The notes under the pieces were generated by a model. That model searched no databases. It saw only the letters and a list, made by a program, of their open reading frames with translations, and had not been told where the DNA came from. A stretch of DNA of 64,000 nt from Tenericutes bacterium MZ-XQ (lineage in GTDB: Bacteria > Bacillota_I > Bacilli_A > Acholeplasmatales > Acholeplasmataceae): contig CP017950.1 of the NCBI GenBank assembly GCA_002838205.1, forward strand, positions 812,858 to 876,857. The letters are read 5' to 3'. The position numbers and the translations under genes are program-made. Below, in pieces: positions 1 to 7,925 of the stretch (position 1 is its first letter; the number at the start of each line of letters is the position of its first letter).

Positions 1-46
1 TAGATTTTGCTTTTGTAATAATTGCATTATTAGACCACGAACTCAT
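1..46 (-). CDS. 5' end of a CDS cut by the window edge, possibly a V-type ATPase subunit
   Basis: Fifteen codons can be read from an ATG at 44-46 (MSSWSNNAIITKAKS). A purine-rich GAAGGTG ribosome binding site lies just upstream. The gene follows the small coiled-coil gene at 67-378 by about 20 bases on the same strand, so the two are probably co-transcribed. A small coiled-coil subunit followed by a larger subunit is the usual start of bacterial V-type ATPase operons, and this start vaguely resembles subunit C. Too little sequence is present to assign the product. Confidence 0.5.
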   Translation of the reverse strand, partial: MSSWSNNAIITKAKS

Positions 47-66
47 ATGAATTCACCTTCTTGCTA

Positions 67-378
67 TTATTTAATGCAAGCTTCATAAATTTCTTCAATC
101 CACTTTTCTTTTTGTTCTTTATATAATTTTTGAATCTCTTTTAACATTTTATCGTAGTTGTCTTTTTCTCGTTTTTGTCTTGTTTCTATTTCTTTTTGAT
201 ATGATTCTTTTCTTTCATCTATAATTTTCTTATTCTCTGCCTCATAAGTTGCTTTAAGTTCATGAGTTTCAGTTTTAAGTAGTTCATCTAAATGATCTTT
301 TTCTTTTTTTAGAGCTTCGATTTTTTCTCTAGCTTCTTTATCTAATCGAATCGTATCTTTAATAATTGAATTGTGCAT
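67..378 (-). CDS. small coiled-coil protein, candidate V-type ATPase peripheral-stalk subunit (G/H-like)
   Basis: This 103-residue protein is almost entirely charged and predicted helical, with heptad-like Lys/Glu runs from about residue 10 to 95 and no membrane segment or signal peptide. Length, composition and position (first gene of a minus-strand unit, directly before another small gap and a new start) fit the G/H peripheral-stalk subunit that opens many bacterial V-type ATPase operons. A good GAGGTGA ribosome binding site precedes the ATG. The family assignment rests on architecture and context, not on a diagnostic motif; an unrelated coiled-coil protein is possible. Confidence 0.7.
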   Translation of the reverse strand: MHNSIIKDTIRLDKEAREKIEALKKEKDHLDELLKTETHELKATYEAENKKIIDERKESYQKEIETRQKREKDNYDKMLKEIQKLYKEQKEKWIEEIYEACIK

Positions 379-427
379 AATATCACCTCATTATTTTTCC
401 AACGTTTACCATTATATCACAAAAATC

Positions 428-1858
428 TTAATATGCACGTGCAAACCAGACAGTTTGTACTGCTTTTTTGCCCGTCACTGGACAAACATCTGTGATGAGT
501 TTTTGTTCAAATGGTATTACTCTAGCTGTTGCTGTAGTATCCGCTTTGATTTTAAGCTCAGCTTCTTCACCAGAAATACTTAACGCAACATATCCACCTT
601 TTTTAATATATGCTTTGAACTCTTCATATGTTTTTGCTTCATAAGTGTTTTTATTCGCATGATTTAGTGCATTTTGATACATAGCATCATGCATATCTTT
701 TAAAATCTTATCCATATGCTTAGTTACATCTTCAACTTGATATGCTTGTTTTTTGCGATCGTGTCTAGTAACAATTACAACTTCATTATTTTCCAAATCA
801 CGTGGTCCAACTTCGATACGAACTGGAACACCTTTCATTTCATACTCACTAAACTTCCATCCAGGAGATTTGTTAGAATCATCGACAATAACACGATATC
901 CTTCGTCTTTGAGTGATTGATAAAGTTTTTGAGTTGCTTCTTTGACAACTTCTTTTTTTCCTTGGATTGGAATAATCACAATTTGATTTGGTGCAACGTA
1001 TGGCGGTAAAACTAATCCTTCATCATCACCATGAACCATAATCACAGCCCCAATTAAACGTGTTGAAACGCCCCAAGAAGTTTGATAAGCATATTGAATC
1101 TTATTTCTTTCATCTTGAAACTTAATATCGAATGCTTTCGCAAATTCTTGTCCAAAATAATGTGTAGTACCTGATTGTAGGGCTTGACCATCATGCATTA
1201 GAGCTTCAATCGAATAAGTTTCAACAGCACCAGCAAACTTTTCTTTTTCAGTTTTTCTACCTGTAACAAAAGGAATTGCAAGTAATTCTTTTCCTAAATC
1301 ATTATAAATATCTAAGATATCTAATGTTTCTTTTCTTGCTTCTTCTTCATTGTGGTGAACTGTATGACCTTCTTGCCATAAGAATTCTTTACCACGCAAA
1401 AATGGACGTGTTGTTTTTTCCCAACGCACCACACTACACCATTGATTATATTTTTTAGGTAAATCCCTGTAAGAATTTACGATTTTTTGATAATGCGTAC
1501 AAAATAATGTTTCAGAAGTTGGTCTAATAATCAAACGTTCTGCCAAATCTTCAACACCTGTAGTTGTAATCATTGCAGTCTCAGGAGCAAAACCTTCAAC
1601 ATGTTCTTTTTCTTTTTCAAATAAAGACTCAGGAATCACTAATGGCATATAGACATTTTCATGTCCTGTTTCTTTAAATCTTCGATCTAAATATTTTTGA
1701 ATACCTTCCCATATTGCGTATCCATATGGGCGATATATAATAAATCCTTTGACATCACTATAATCCATGAGTTCTGCTTTAAGGCACAAATCTGTATACC
1801 ATTGTGCAAAATCTTGATCTCTTGATGTAACATTTTCTACTAATTTATTTTGATTCAT
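428..1858 (-). CDS. proS: prolyl-tRNA synthetase, archaeal/eukaryal-like type
   Basis: This enzyme charges tRNA-Pro with proline in the cytoplasm. The 476-residue length, the N-terminal stretch ending in YMPLVIPES near residue 75, the class II motif 2 region (RPTSETLF near 112, followed by RWEKTTRPFLRGKEF near 155) and the C-terminal tyrosine (FARAY) mark the short archaeal/eukaryal-like ProS without the editing insertion of the Escherichia coli type. The C-terminal zinc-domain region keeps one CPVTG motif. The start ATG is 12 bases downstream of the stop of the neighbouring membrane protein gene, suggesting an operon. No T-box is visible upstream. Confidence 0.97.
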   Translation of the reverse strand: MNQNKLVENVTSRDQDFAQWYTDLCLKAELMDYSDVKGFIIYRPYGYAIWEGIQKYLDRRFKETGHENVYMPLVIPESLFEKEKEHVEGFAPETAMITTTGVEDLAERLIIRPTSETLFCTHYQKIVNSYRDLPKKYNQWCSVVRWEKTTRPFLRGKEFLWQEGHTVHHNEEEARKETLDILDIYNDLGKELLAIPFVTGRKTEKEKFAGAVETYSIEALMHDGQALQSGTTHYFGQEFAKAFDIKFQDERNKIQYAYQTSWGVSTRLIGAVIMVHGDDEGLVLPPYVAPNQIVIIPIQGKKEVVKEATQKLYQSLKDEGYRVIVDDSNKSPGWKFSEYEMKGVPVRIEVGPRDLENNEVVIVTRHDRKKQAYQVEDVTKHMDKILKDMHDAMYQNALNHANKNTYEAKTYEEFKAYIKKGGYVALSISGEEAELKIKADTTATARVIPFEQKLITDVCPVTGKKAVQTVWFARAY

Positions 1859-1870
1859 AACTTCACCTTA

Positions 1871-2239
1871 TTATTTGTTTTTTATTTTTCTAAGAATAAA
1901 TGACACAATCGTGATGAAAAAGATAAATGAAAATATGGCTTGTATCGGAAAGAAGAAAGACATACCCATTCTAAATGCAGGCATATTAATTAAGCCTATG
2001 ATTATGAAAGAAATCACGAAGAATACAAACATAACAGTAAATCCTTTTACTATGTTTTGACCGTTAGCTTGACCATTGTTACTTTTTGATTGTTTATAAA
2101 ACGAGTTGAATGTATATGGTTTTTGTTTTCTTTTTTCTTTGAAATAATCTTCATCGTCTTTGATTTCATCTATTTCATTAAGTTCATCCCAAAATTTATC
2201 ATATTCTGCAAAAGGATCTTTTTCGTTTCTTTCGCTCAT
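1871..2239 (-). CDS. hypothetical membrane protein with two C-terminal transmembrane helices
   Basis: The 122-residue product has a hydrophilic, acidic N-terminal half (about residues 1-60, rich in Asp/Glu/Lys) and two hydrophobic segments at about 66-86 and 93-115, so the soluble part probably faces the cytoplasm. I recognise no family. It starts one base after the stop codon of cvfB and ends 12 bases before proS, so the three genes look co-transcribed and possibly translationally coupled. Confidence 0.8.
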   Translation of the reverse strand: MSERNEKDPFAEYDKFWDELNEIDEIKDDEDYFKEKRKQKPYTFNSFYKQSKSNNGQANGQNIVKGFTVMFVFFVISFIIIGLINMPAFRMGMSFFFPIQAIFSFIFFITIVSFILRKIKNK

Positions 2240-2240
2240 T

Positions 2241-3080
2241 TTACTTCACCAACTTTGTTTTTCCATTTGTAAAATCAACTTTACGTTCTTTATATAAATG
2301 ACCTAATGCTCGCTTAAATGCTTTTTTACTCATATCAAAAACTTTTTTGATATCTTCTGGTGAACTATCTGAGTCTAAATCTAAATCTCCATATCTAATG
2401 AGATGAGATAAAATAAGATTTGCATCATCAAATAGTTTCACTTCTTTTTGTTCAATTAATGATCCATTGATACCTTTATCAGATATAAATGTCACTGTAA
2501 CATCTTCTTTTTGACCTAGTCTATGTTTTCCTTGATACATGGACTCATGAACAAATATTTGATGCCCCTCAAGGGATAGTAGATTGAGTCCGATTTTACC
2601 AATTTGATGTACATAGCATTCAATATGATCTTTTGGCTTTAATACCGTTTCGGGTTTTAAATCAATATCAGATTTACTCGCAAGTTTCGCGACCATTTTG
2701 CCCTTAACATAAAGTATTACATACAATTTGTCTCCAACTTTTGGCCACAAATCTTTATCAAAAGGAAGATCATCTTTTGATAAAAGTAAATCTTTAGATA
2801 TACCCATATCAAGAAATACCCCTAATTGGGGATGAATATCCTTAACATCTAAGAATGCCGGTCGTTCTGCCGTTAAATATGCTGTTTTTAATGTAGCAGC
2901 TACTCTACCCTTATGATCCAAATATAAAAATGCATCAACCAAATCACCTGGATTTAATGTTTGATGCAAACTTTCGTTGAAATGTAGGAAAACTTCATCC
3001 ATATCGCTTGTTAGCATATATCCGATATCAGTTTTTCGATCCACTTTTAATTTTTGCGTTTCACCTATTTTTATTGACAT
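2241..3080 (-). CDS. cvfB: CvfB/YitL family S1-domain RNA-binding protein
   Basis: The 279-residue protein matches the CvfB family: tandem S1-like OB-fold domains in the first 210 residues (the N-terminal one covering the DIGYMLTSDMDEVFLH stretch, a central one with the GVFLDMGISKDLLL motif) and a C-terminal winged-helix-like segment ending in KKAFKRALGHLYKE. In staphylococci the family binds RNA and affects virulence gene expression; its precise role in other bacteria is unclear. It is the first gene of a cvfB-membrane protein-proS unit, with a GGTGATG ribosome binding region before the ATG. Confidence 0.9.
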   Translation of the reverse strand: MSIKIGETQKLKVDRKTDIGYMLTSDMDEVFLHFNESLHQTLNPGDLVDAFLYLDHKGRVAATLKTAYLTAERPAFLDVKDIHPQLGVFLDMGISKDLLLSKDDLPFDKDLWPKVGDKLYVILYVKGKMVAKLASKSDIDLKPETVLKPKDHIECYVHQIGKIGLNLLSLEGHQIFVHESMYQGKHRLGQKEDVTVTFISDKGINGSLIEQKEVKLFDDANLILSHLIRYGDLDLDSDSSPEDIKKVFDMSKKAFKRALGHLYKERKVDFTNGKTKLVK

Positions 3081-3126
3081 GTCATCACCTTATTATATTT
3101 TATCATATATCATGATAAAAAGCACG

Positions 3127-3152
3127 AAAAAAAAGAGTGCAATCAAGCACTC
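3127..3152 (-). terminator. intrinsic terminator after the Fic gene
   Basis: A six-base-pair GAGTGC/GCACTC stem with a six-base loop is followed on the minus strand by eight U residues. It overlaps the stop codon of the Fic-domain gene and separates it from cvfB. Confidence 0.85.
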
Positions 3153-3876
3153 AAATGTCTAATTCTTTTAAGACTTCTTCGTAGCGTTTGATGAGTAATT
3201 CTTTGAAGAAATCAGTTAATGGATTTAAATCTTTTTCAGTTTTAAATATTTCAAGTTTTTCTATATATGTTTCACGTAATTCCAGTGGTATAGATATTGG
3301 TAAAAAGTCATTTTTCATTAAGAAATAATTTAGAACAAGTTTTGCAAGTCTTCCATTTGCATCGACAAACGGATGAATTTTAGCAATACTTGCATGTGCA
3401 TAAGTTGCTCTTTCTAATGGTGTTCCTTCAAAATGCTCTAAATTTCTAAAGAATTTCGCCATACGATCATAAACTTTAACATGATCCGGTGGTTGGTGTG
3501 TTGCACCAAAAATATTAATGTTTACATTACGATAACATCCACCTTGGAATATACCTTCCACTAAAATTTCATGGATATCTTTTAGTTTTTCTTCATCAAA
3601 AACTTTTCCAGTTTGAGCTTCATTTTTCACATACTGATAAGCTTTTAAATGATTTAAAATTTCCTTTTGTTCTCTTTCACTGTACTCAAGTAGAGCTTTA
3701 GCTTGGCTTAAACGTTTTACATCTTCATAAGGGATTCTATTTTCTCCCATTCCAACTGCATCATAAGTATATGTCAATGCGAATTTTTCTTCCATATCAC
3801 AAACTTGTTTCTCTTCGCATTCTTTTAAGACATTACTTAGATGCTTACGCTCTACTTCTAATAGATCTTTCTCCAT
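3151..3876 (-). CDS. Fic-domain protein (AMPylase-like) with a divergent catalytic motif
   Basis: Fic proteins usually transfer AMP or another nucleotide moiety to hydroxyl side chains of target proteins. This 241-residue protein carries HPFVDANGRLAK at residues 168-179, corresponding to the consensus HPFx(D/E)GNGRxxR: the catalytic His168, Asp172 and Arg176 are kept, but the first Gly is Ala and the last Arg is Lys. In the N-terminal region, E45-N46 could be the glutamate of a class II inhibitory helix, although the expected Ser/Thr four residues before is Val41. No antitoxin-sized gene is adjacent and it has its own terminator, so it looks monocistronic. Substrate unknown; activity uncertain. 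Confidence 0.9.
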   Translation of the reverse strand: MEKDLLEVERKHLSNVLKECEEKQVCDMEEKFALTYTYDAVGMGENRIPYEDVKRLSQAKALLEYSEREQKEILNHLKAYQYVKNEAQTGKVFDEEKLKDIHEILVEGIFQGGCYRNVNINIFGATHQPPDHVKVYDRMAKFFRNLEHFEGTPLERATYAHASIAKIHPFVDANGRLAKLVLNYFLMKNDFLPISIPLELRETYIEKLEIFKTEKDLNPLTDFFKELLIKRYEEVLKELDI

Positions 3877-3940
3877 ATTATCAACGCTCCCATCTTTGAA
3901 TTTATTATATCATAAAAGCGCTCTCATAGACAACAACGTT

Positions 3941-3970
3941 AAAAAGAAAAACACTTTTTCACAAAGTGTT
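3941..3970 (-). terminator. intrinsic terminator of the lysine ABC transporter operon
   Basis: An eight-base-pair AACACTTT/AAAGTGTT stem with a five-base loop overlaps the stop codon of the ATPase gene and is followed on the minus strand by a U-rich run. Confidence 0.8.
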
Positions 3971-4711
3971 CTCATTTTTCACAAATCTTTTAAGAAAAGC
4001 TTGTGTTCTTATCTCTTTTGGAGCTTCAAATATTTGTTCTGGACTACCCATTTCTAAGATTACACCTTGATCCATAAAGACTACACGATCAGATACTTCT
4101 TTAGCAAACCCCATTTCATGAGTTACAATAACCATTGTCATACCTTCAAGTGCTAGTTTTTTAATGACTTGCAAGACTTCTCCAACCATTTCAGGATCAA
4201 GTGCACTCGTCGGCTCATCAAAAAGCATGATCTTAGGATTCATCGCAAGCGCTCTAGCGATTGCTACTCTTTGTTTTTGTCCACCTGATAATTGAGTTAC
4301 AGGTTGATGAGCAAACTCTCTCATACCTACTTTTTCTAATAAGACATACGCGAGTTTCTCAGCTTCTATTTTATCCATCTTTAAAAGTTTTATAGGTGCT
4401 AAAGTACAGTTTTCCAGTACTGTTTTATTGTTGAACAAATTAAAAGATTGAAAGACCATACCCATATGCATTCTTAGATGATCAATGTCTGTTTTTTGAT
4501 CCATTAGATCATCACCTAAAAAATAGATATGACCATCATCTGGTTCATTTAAAAGATTCAAACATCTGAGTAGTGTCGTTTTTCCTGATCCTGATGATCC
4601 GATGATGCTCACTACTTCTTTTTCATGAATCTCTAGATCGATTCCATTTAAAACAAGTTGGTCATCAAATTTTTTATGTATATTATTGATTTTTAAAATA
4701 ACTTTAGACAT
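3959..4711 (-). CDS. polar amino acid ABC transporter ATPase, probably for lysine
   Basis: This 250-residue ATPase energises uptake by the adjoining permease. It has Walker [10 protein letters not shown] near residue 38, the signature LSGGQKQR near 142 and Walker [13 protein letters not shown] near 160, followed by the switch His in IVTHEMGF, in the arrangement of the GlnQ/HisP family of polar amino acid importers. Its start overlaps the permease stop by eight bases, so translation is probably coupled. The lysine specificity is inferred from the lysine riboswitch at the head of the operon. Confidence 0.95.
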   Translation of the reverse strand: MSKVILKINNIHKKFDDQLVLNGIDLEIHEKEVVSIIGSSGSGKTTLLRCLNLLNEPDDGHIYFLGDDLMDQKTDIDHLRMHMGMVFQSFNLFNNKTVLENCTLAPIKLLKMDKIEAEKLAYVLLEKVGMREFAHQPVTQLSGGQKQRVAIARALAMNPKIMLFDEPTSALDPEMVGEVLQVIKKLALEGMTMVIVTHEMGFAKEVSDRVVFMDQGVILEMGSPEQIFEAPKEIRTQAFLKRFVKNENTL

Positions 4712-5456
4712 GACTTGTCACCTTCTTTTGCGCTGGTTTTCTTTTCTCTAAGTAATTGACAACTTTGCTAGTGACATATGTCAACAATAAATACATCACC
4801 GCAGCAACAAAAAATCCCTCAGTTGTTCTATAATTTGGAGCGGTTGCTAGTTGAGTTGCTCTAAAGAGTTCCGATACGCCAATGACTGACAAAACAGCAG
4901 TATCTTTTAAGTTGACAATGAATTCATTACCTATAGCTGGTAAAGAGTTTTTAATCGCTTGTGGCATGACAATCAAAAACATACCTTTTCTTCTTGAAAA
5001 CCCTAAAGATCTAGCAGCTTCCATCTGCCCTTTATCGATACCATTGATTCCACTTCTTATCACTTCTGCAATATATGCAGTCGTATTTAAAGTAACAACA
5101 GTAAGACCGGCAACAAGCGGTGTCCACCAAGCTAACTGCAATCTAGAAACACCATAATAAAAAATCATTGCCTGTACAATCATCGGTGTTCCTCTAAAAA
5201 TTGTGACATAGAAATTCGTCATGTAATGCCCCATTTTGACTAGGACTTTTTTAGGTAAATGATCTCTCTTCTTATCGATTTCAGCAGTTCTGATAACCGT
5301 CAAAAAGAGGGATAATATAAATCCCCCTACGGTTCCTACTACCGATAATAATAAGGTTATAATAATACCTCTTATAAAAAACGATCCATATGTATCAACC
5401 AAATACCAAACCGTCTCAAAAAAGGCATCTCTAGCAGGAAGTGTTTGATAAATCAT
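4704..5456 (-). CDS. polar amino acid ABC transporter permease, probably for lysine
   Basis: The 250-residue membrane protein has about five hydrophobic helices and the cytoplasmic EAA loop ([14 protein letters not shown], near residue 161) that docks onto the ATPase, as in the HisM/GlnP family. It begins in an ATGA overlap with the stop of the binding-protein gene and ends inside the start of the ATPase gene, so all three subunits appear to be made from one coupled mRNA. A single permease gene implies a homodimeric channel. Confidence 0.95.
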   Translation of the reverse strand: MIYQTLPARDAFFETVWYLVDTYGSFFIRGIIITLLLSVVGTVGGFILSLFLTVIRTAEIDKKRDHLPKKVLVKMGHYMTNFYVTIFRGTPMIVQAMIFYYGVSRLQLAWWTPLVAGLTVVTLNTTAYIAEVIRSGINGIDKGQMEAARSLGFSRRKGMFLIVMPQAIKNSLPAIGNEFIVNLKDTAVLSVIGVSELFRATQLATAPNYRTTEGFFVAAVMYLLLTYVTSKVVNYLEKRKPAQKKVTSHV

Positions 5457-6289
5457 GATTGTGGTTGTCTACCTAATGCAGCTTCCATATAAGCATTTCT
5501 AGTATCTGTAGAAATCATTGCTAAAACATCATTGATTAATCCTAAAAGTGTTACATCCTCTTGTCTTAAAGCAATCGAGACAACAACATCTTCATCACTG
5601 ACTTCAAATCCTTGCCCTTCTACAAAGCTAACAATACTGAATTGATCAGGATTTGATTGCACAACACCTTGAGCAACTGGAAGTTCCGCAACAAATGCGT
5701 CAGCAGCGTTATTTAATAAAGCAGTTGTTAAGGTTGGATAGTCGTTTAATGCCTCTAAATGGTTAACTCCATCGATTTGCCCAATTAAATCATCTTGTAG
5801 TGTTCCAAGTTGAGCAACAACTCTAGCACCACTAAAATCATCTAGTGATGTCGCATTGGCATAATTTCCATCGCGGTTCACTACCATCACTTGTTCACTT
5901 CTATAATATTCATCAGTAAACGCAACTGTTTCAGATCTTTCTGGAGTTGGAGACATACCAGCGATAATCAAATCAATCTCTCCTGCTAATAACGCTGGAA
6001 TAAGTCCATCCCATTCAATTGCTTTTATAACAAGTTCTAAACCTAGCTCATCAGCAATCGCCTGAGCCATCACAACATCAAAACCATCAGCATACATCCC
6101 TGATTGACCACTAATTTCAACAGTGAAATCATTTGTTTCAGGCGTCGCCCAGTTAAAAGGCGCATAAGCTGCTTCTAACCCCACAACAATCTGTGTTTCT
6201 TCTTCCACATCAAACTCATTTGATGTCCCACATGCTGCTAAACTAAATGTAACAGCCAAAATCAATACGAATGCAAAAATTCTTTTCAT
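5453..6289 (-). CDS. amino acid ABC transporter substrate-binding lipoprotein, probably for lysine
   Basis: The 278-residue protein has a lipoprotein signal with lipobox LAAC and Cys20 as the lipidated residue, then a family 3 solute-binding fold (VGLEAAYAPFNW, followed by DGFDVVMAQAIADELG and EIDLIIAGMSPTPER). In an organism without an outer membrane it would be anchored to the outer face of the plasma membrane and deliver substrate to the permease. It is the first gene of the operon, 30 bases downstream of a riboswitch terminator. Family 3 proteins bind polar amino acids; lysine is the substrate suggested by the riboswitch. Confidence 0.95.
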   Translation of the reverse strand: MKRIFAFVLILAVTFSLAACGTSNEFDVEEETQIVVGLEAAYAPFNWATPETNDFTVEISGQSGMYADGFDVVMAQAIADELGLELVIKAIEWDGLIPALLAGEIDLIIAGMSPTPERSETVAFTDEYYRSEQVMVVNRDGNYANATSLDDFSGARVVAQLGTLQDDLIGQIDGVNHLEALNDYPTLTTALLNNAADAFVAELPVAQGVVQSNPDQFSIVSFVEGQGFEVSDEDVVVSIALRQEDVTLLGLINDVLAMISTDTRNAYMEAALGRQPQS

Positions 6290-6318
6290 TCTCTTTTCCT
6301 CTTTTCTTTGTTTTTTTT

Positions 6319-6346
6319 ACAAAAAAAAGCACCCAAGAGGACACTT
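6319..6346 (-). terminator. terminator of the lysine riboswitch expression platform
   Basis: An eight-pair stem (AAGTGTCC with GGGTGCTT, including three G-U pairs) and a UCUU loop are followed by eight U residues on the minus strand, 30 bases before the binding-protein ATG. The 5' arm contains AGTGTC, complementary to GACACT near the 3' end of the aptamer (6391-6396 on the plus strand). This gives a plausible antiterminator when lysine is absent. Confidence 0.85.
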
Positions 6347-6361
6347 CAACATAAAATAGAT

Positions 6362-6524
6362 ATTTTATTAGCGCCTCTACTTATAGTAGGAGTGTCATAA
6401 GTATTTCTTATAACCCCACAAACATCTTATGCCTAAGATATTCATTCGGCGATGGCTGCCTTTCCTTTGTTTCATAGTCTGCCGACTCCACAAAGTACTC
6501 TTCTACATCGCTACCTCTAAATGC
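6362..6524 (-). promoter_or_regulatory. lysine riboswitch (L box)
   Basis: Read on the minus strand, the leader shows the L-box core in order: TTTAGAGGTAGCG, then AGAGTA, then GGAAAGGCAGCCATCGCCGAA, a kissing-loop arm, and the closing GTAGAGGCGCTAA that can pair with the start to form P1. These blocks correspond to the conserved parts of the Bacillus subtilis lysC aptamer. It lies between a good promoter and a terminator before the ABC transporter. Lysine should therefore stabilise the aptamer and cause termination. Also, an ORF of 63 codons reads through this region but is only a shadow of the RNA. Confidence 0.9.
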
Positions 6525-6543
6525 TCTTAAATTGTATGGGACT

Positions 6544-6571
6544 ATTGTAACATAGATGAAAAAGATGTCAA
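6544..6571 (-). promoter_or_regulatory. promoter of the lysine riboswitch/ABC transporter operon
   Basis: A consensus -35 TTGACA (6566-6571) and a -10 TACAAT (6544-6549) are separated by 16 bases on the minus strand. The predicted transcription start lies just upstream of the riboswitch. Confidence 0.8.
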
Positions 6572-6614
6572 CATTAAAAACTTCGTAAAACGTTTTCATC
6601 CATTAAATAAGAAG

Positions 6615-6636
6615 AGGGAACTCAAATGAGTTCCCT
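6615..6636 (-). terminator. terminator after the cold-shock gene
   Basis: A near-perfect AGGGAACTC/GAGTTCCCT inverted repeat with a four-base loop lies 25 bases after the cold-shock stop codon. The following minus-strand tail is only moderately U-rich; the plus-strand tail has a short U run, so it may work in either direction. Confidence 0.7.
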
Positions 6637-6661
6637 TTTACTACCTAGATAAATTTTAAAA

Positions 6662-6859
6662 TTATAATTTAACTACGTTAGCAGCTTGTGGGCCACGATC
6701 GCCGTCTTTAACTTCAAATTCGACTTGGTCGCCTTCAGCTAGTGATTTGTAACCTTCAGTTTGAATTGCTGAAAAGTGTACAAAAATGTCTTTGTTGTCT
6801 TCTGAAGAGATAAATCCATATCCTTTGTCAGAATCAAACCATTTTACAGTGCCTTTCAT
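6662..6859 (-). CDS. cspA: cold-shock protein, single CSD
   Basis: This 65-residue single-domain nucleic-acid chaperone has both RNA-binding motifs: RNP1 KGYGFI near residue 13 and RNP2 IFVHFS near 25. It begins with the typical [15 protein letters not shown] and is the normal length of the family. Such proteins melt RNA secondary structure during cold shock or fast growth. It is monocistronic, with its own promoter and terminator, and an AAGGAG ribosome binding site. The C-terminal GPQAANV element is also typical. Confidence 0.97.
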   Translation of the reverse strand: MKGTVKWFDSDKGYGFISSEDNKDIFVHFSAIQTEGYKSLAEGDQVEFEVKDGDRGPQAANVVKL

Positions 6860-6904
6860 TTACGATACTCCTTTTTTAAATCTAACAACTTAATGTCTAT
6901 CTCC

Positions 6905-6932
6905 ATTATACACGAATAAATGTATAATACAA
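6905..6932 (-). promoter_or_regulatory. promoter of the cold-shock gene
   Basis: On the minus strand TTGTAT (6927-6932) and TATAAT (6905-6910) are separated by 16 bases, giving a short leader of roughly 40 bases before the ATG. Confidence 0.7.
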
Positions 6933-6969
6933 GTCATTCGAATAAATATCAAAATAAATATTATTTTAT

Positions 6970-7425
6970 TTACACGTCAATGTCATGCATATGTTCTTCT
7001 TCATATAAACTTTGGATAAATTTGATTGCTTCTATGTAGCTATCAATCTTTTTACCCATAAATCTTGCATGGCAAACATCTTTAATATAATCTATTTTTC
7101 TAAATGGTTCTCTTTTCTCAATATCTGATAAATGAACCTCAACTTTAATGATATCGATACACTCTAATGCATCTCTAATTGCTATCGAAGTGTGCGTGTA
7201 AGCACCAGGATTGATGATGAGCGCATCATATCCATCTTCTTCAGCTTGGTGGATGACATCAATGATTTCGCCTTCATAACTTGTTTGAAAAAACGAGAAT
7301 TCTATATCTTCGAAATAATCAGCTATTTCTTGATATAGTTCATCTAAAGTAAAGGTGCCATAATGTTTTTCATTTCTTTTACCTAACATATTTAAATTGG
7401 GTCCATGAATCACTAAAATATTCAT
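6970..7425 (-). CDS. aroQ: type II 3-dehydroquinate dehydratase
   Basis: AroQ dehydrates 3-dehydroquinate to 3-dehydroshikimate, the third step of the shikimate pathway, and forms a dodecamer in the cytoplasm. The 151-residue protein has the type II landmarks: HGPNLNMLGKRNEKHYG at the N-terminus (catalytic Tyr and Arg in the lid), SYEGEIID, INPGAYTHTS and EVHLSDIEKREPFR. Its ATG overlaps the stop of aroK by one base, so the two enzymes are coupled. No other aro gene lies in this window. Confidence 0.95.
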   Translation of the reverse strand: MNILVIHGPNLNMLGKRNEKHYGTFTLDELYQEIADYFEDIEFSFFQTSYEGEIIDVIHQAEEDGYDALIINPGAYTHTSIAIRDALECIDIIKVEVHLSDIEKREPFRKIDYIKDVCHARFMGKKIDSYIEAIKFIQSLYEEEHMHDIDV

Positions 7426-7916
7426 TATTTTACCTCTTTTTTATCTAAATAGTTTAATATCACTTTAACTGTTTGATCCACATCATAATTGTTATTGATG
7501 ATGACATCAGCAAAATCTTGATACTTTAAAAATCTTTCATCAAAGAGTTGTTCTAGAGTTGTTTTTTGAAGCAACGGTCTTTGATAATCGTTTTTTAGTC
7601 GTTTTTTAATCACATCTAAATCAGTGTCTAAATAAATTTTTAGTCCTTGCATGTGTTCTTTATTTTCTTTTCTTGTCACAATACCACCACCACAAGATAT
7701 CACTGCTTGGTCACATTCTATAGATTTAATGGCTTCTGTTTCTAACTGTCTAAATTTTTCTTCTCCATACTTATCAAATATCTCTTCGATAAACATGAGT
7801 GCATCTTTTTCAATCATACCATCTAAATCAATATATGTATAATTTAAGGCTTCTGCTAGATGTCTAGCAACTGTTGTTTTGCCAGATCCAGGCATACCTA
7901 TGATATATATATTCAT
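7425..7916 (-). CDS. aroK: shikimate kinase
   Basis: AroK phosphorylates shikimate to shikimate 3-phosphate with ATP. The 163-residue protein has Walker A GMPGSGKT at residues 7-14, the shikimate-binding Asp in DLDG near 32-35, the CGGGIVTR glycine triplet near 74 and the lid arginine region NDYQRPLL near 110. This is the normal size and motif set of the family. It follows miaA by nine bases and overlaps aroQ, placing both in the mutS-mutL-miaA unit. Confidence 0.95.
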   Translation of the reverse strand: MNIYIIGMPGSGKTTVARHLAEALNYTYIDLDGMIEKDALMFIEEIFDKYGEEKFRQLETEAIKSIECDQAVISCGGGIVTRKENKEHMQGLKIYLDTDLDVIKKRLKNDYQRPLLQKTTLEQLFDERFLKYQDFADVIINNNYDVDQTVKVILNYLDKKEVK

Positions 7917-7925
7917 CTCATCCCT

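Noticed and set aside
1276-1458. Plus-strand ORF inside proS, and similar antisense ORFs across the window
   Set aside because: They lie wholly inside well-supported genes, have no ribosome binding site or family features, and arise from AT-rich codon use.
6408-6599. 63-residue ORF MKTFYEVF... on the minus strand
   Set aside because: It covers the lysine riboswitch, has no ribosome binding site of note and its codons are those of conserved RNA blocks.
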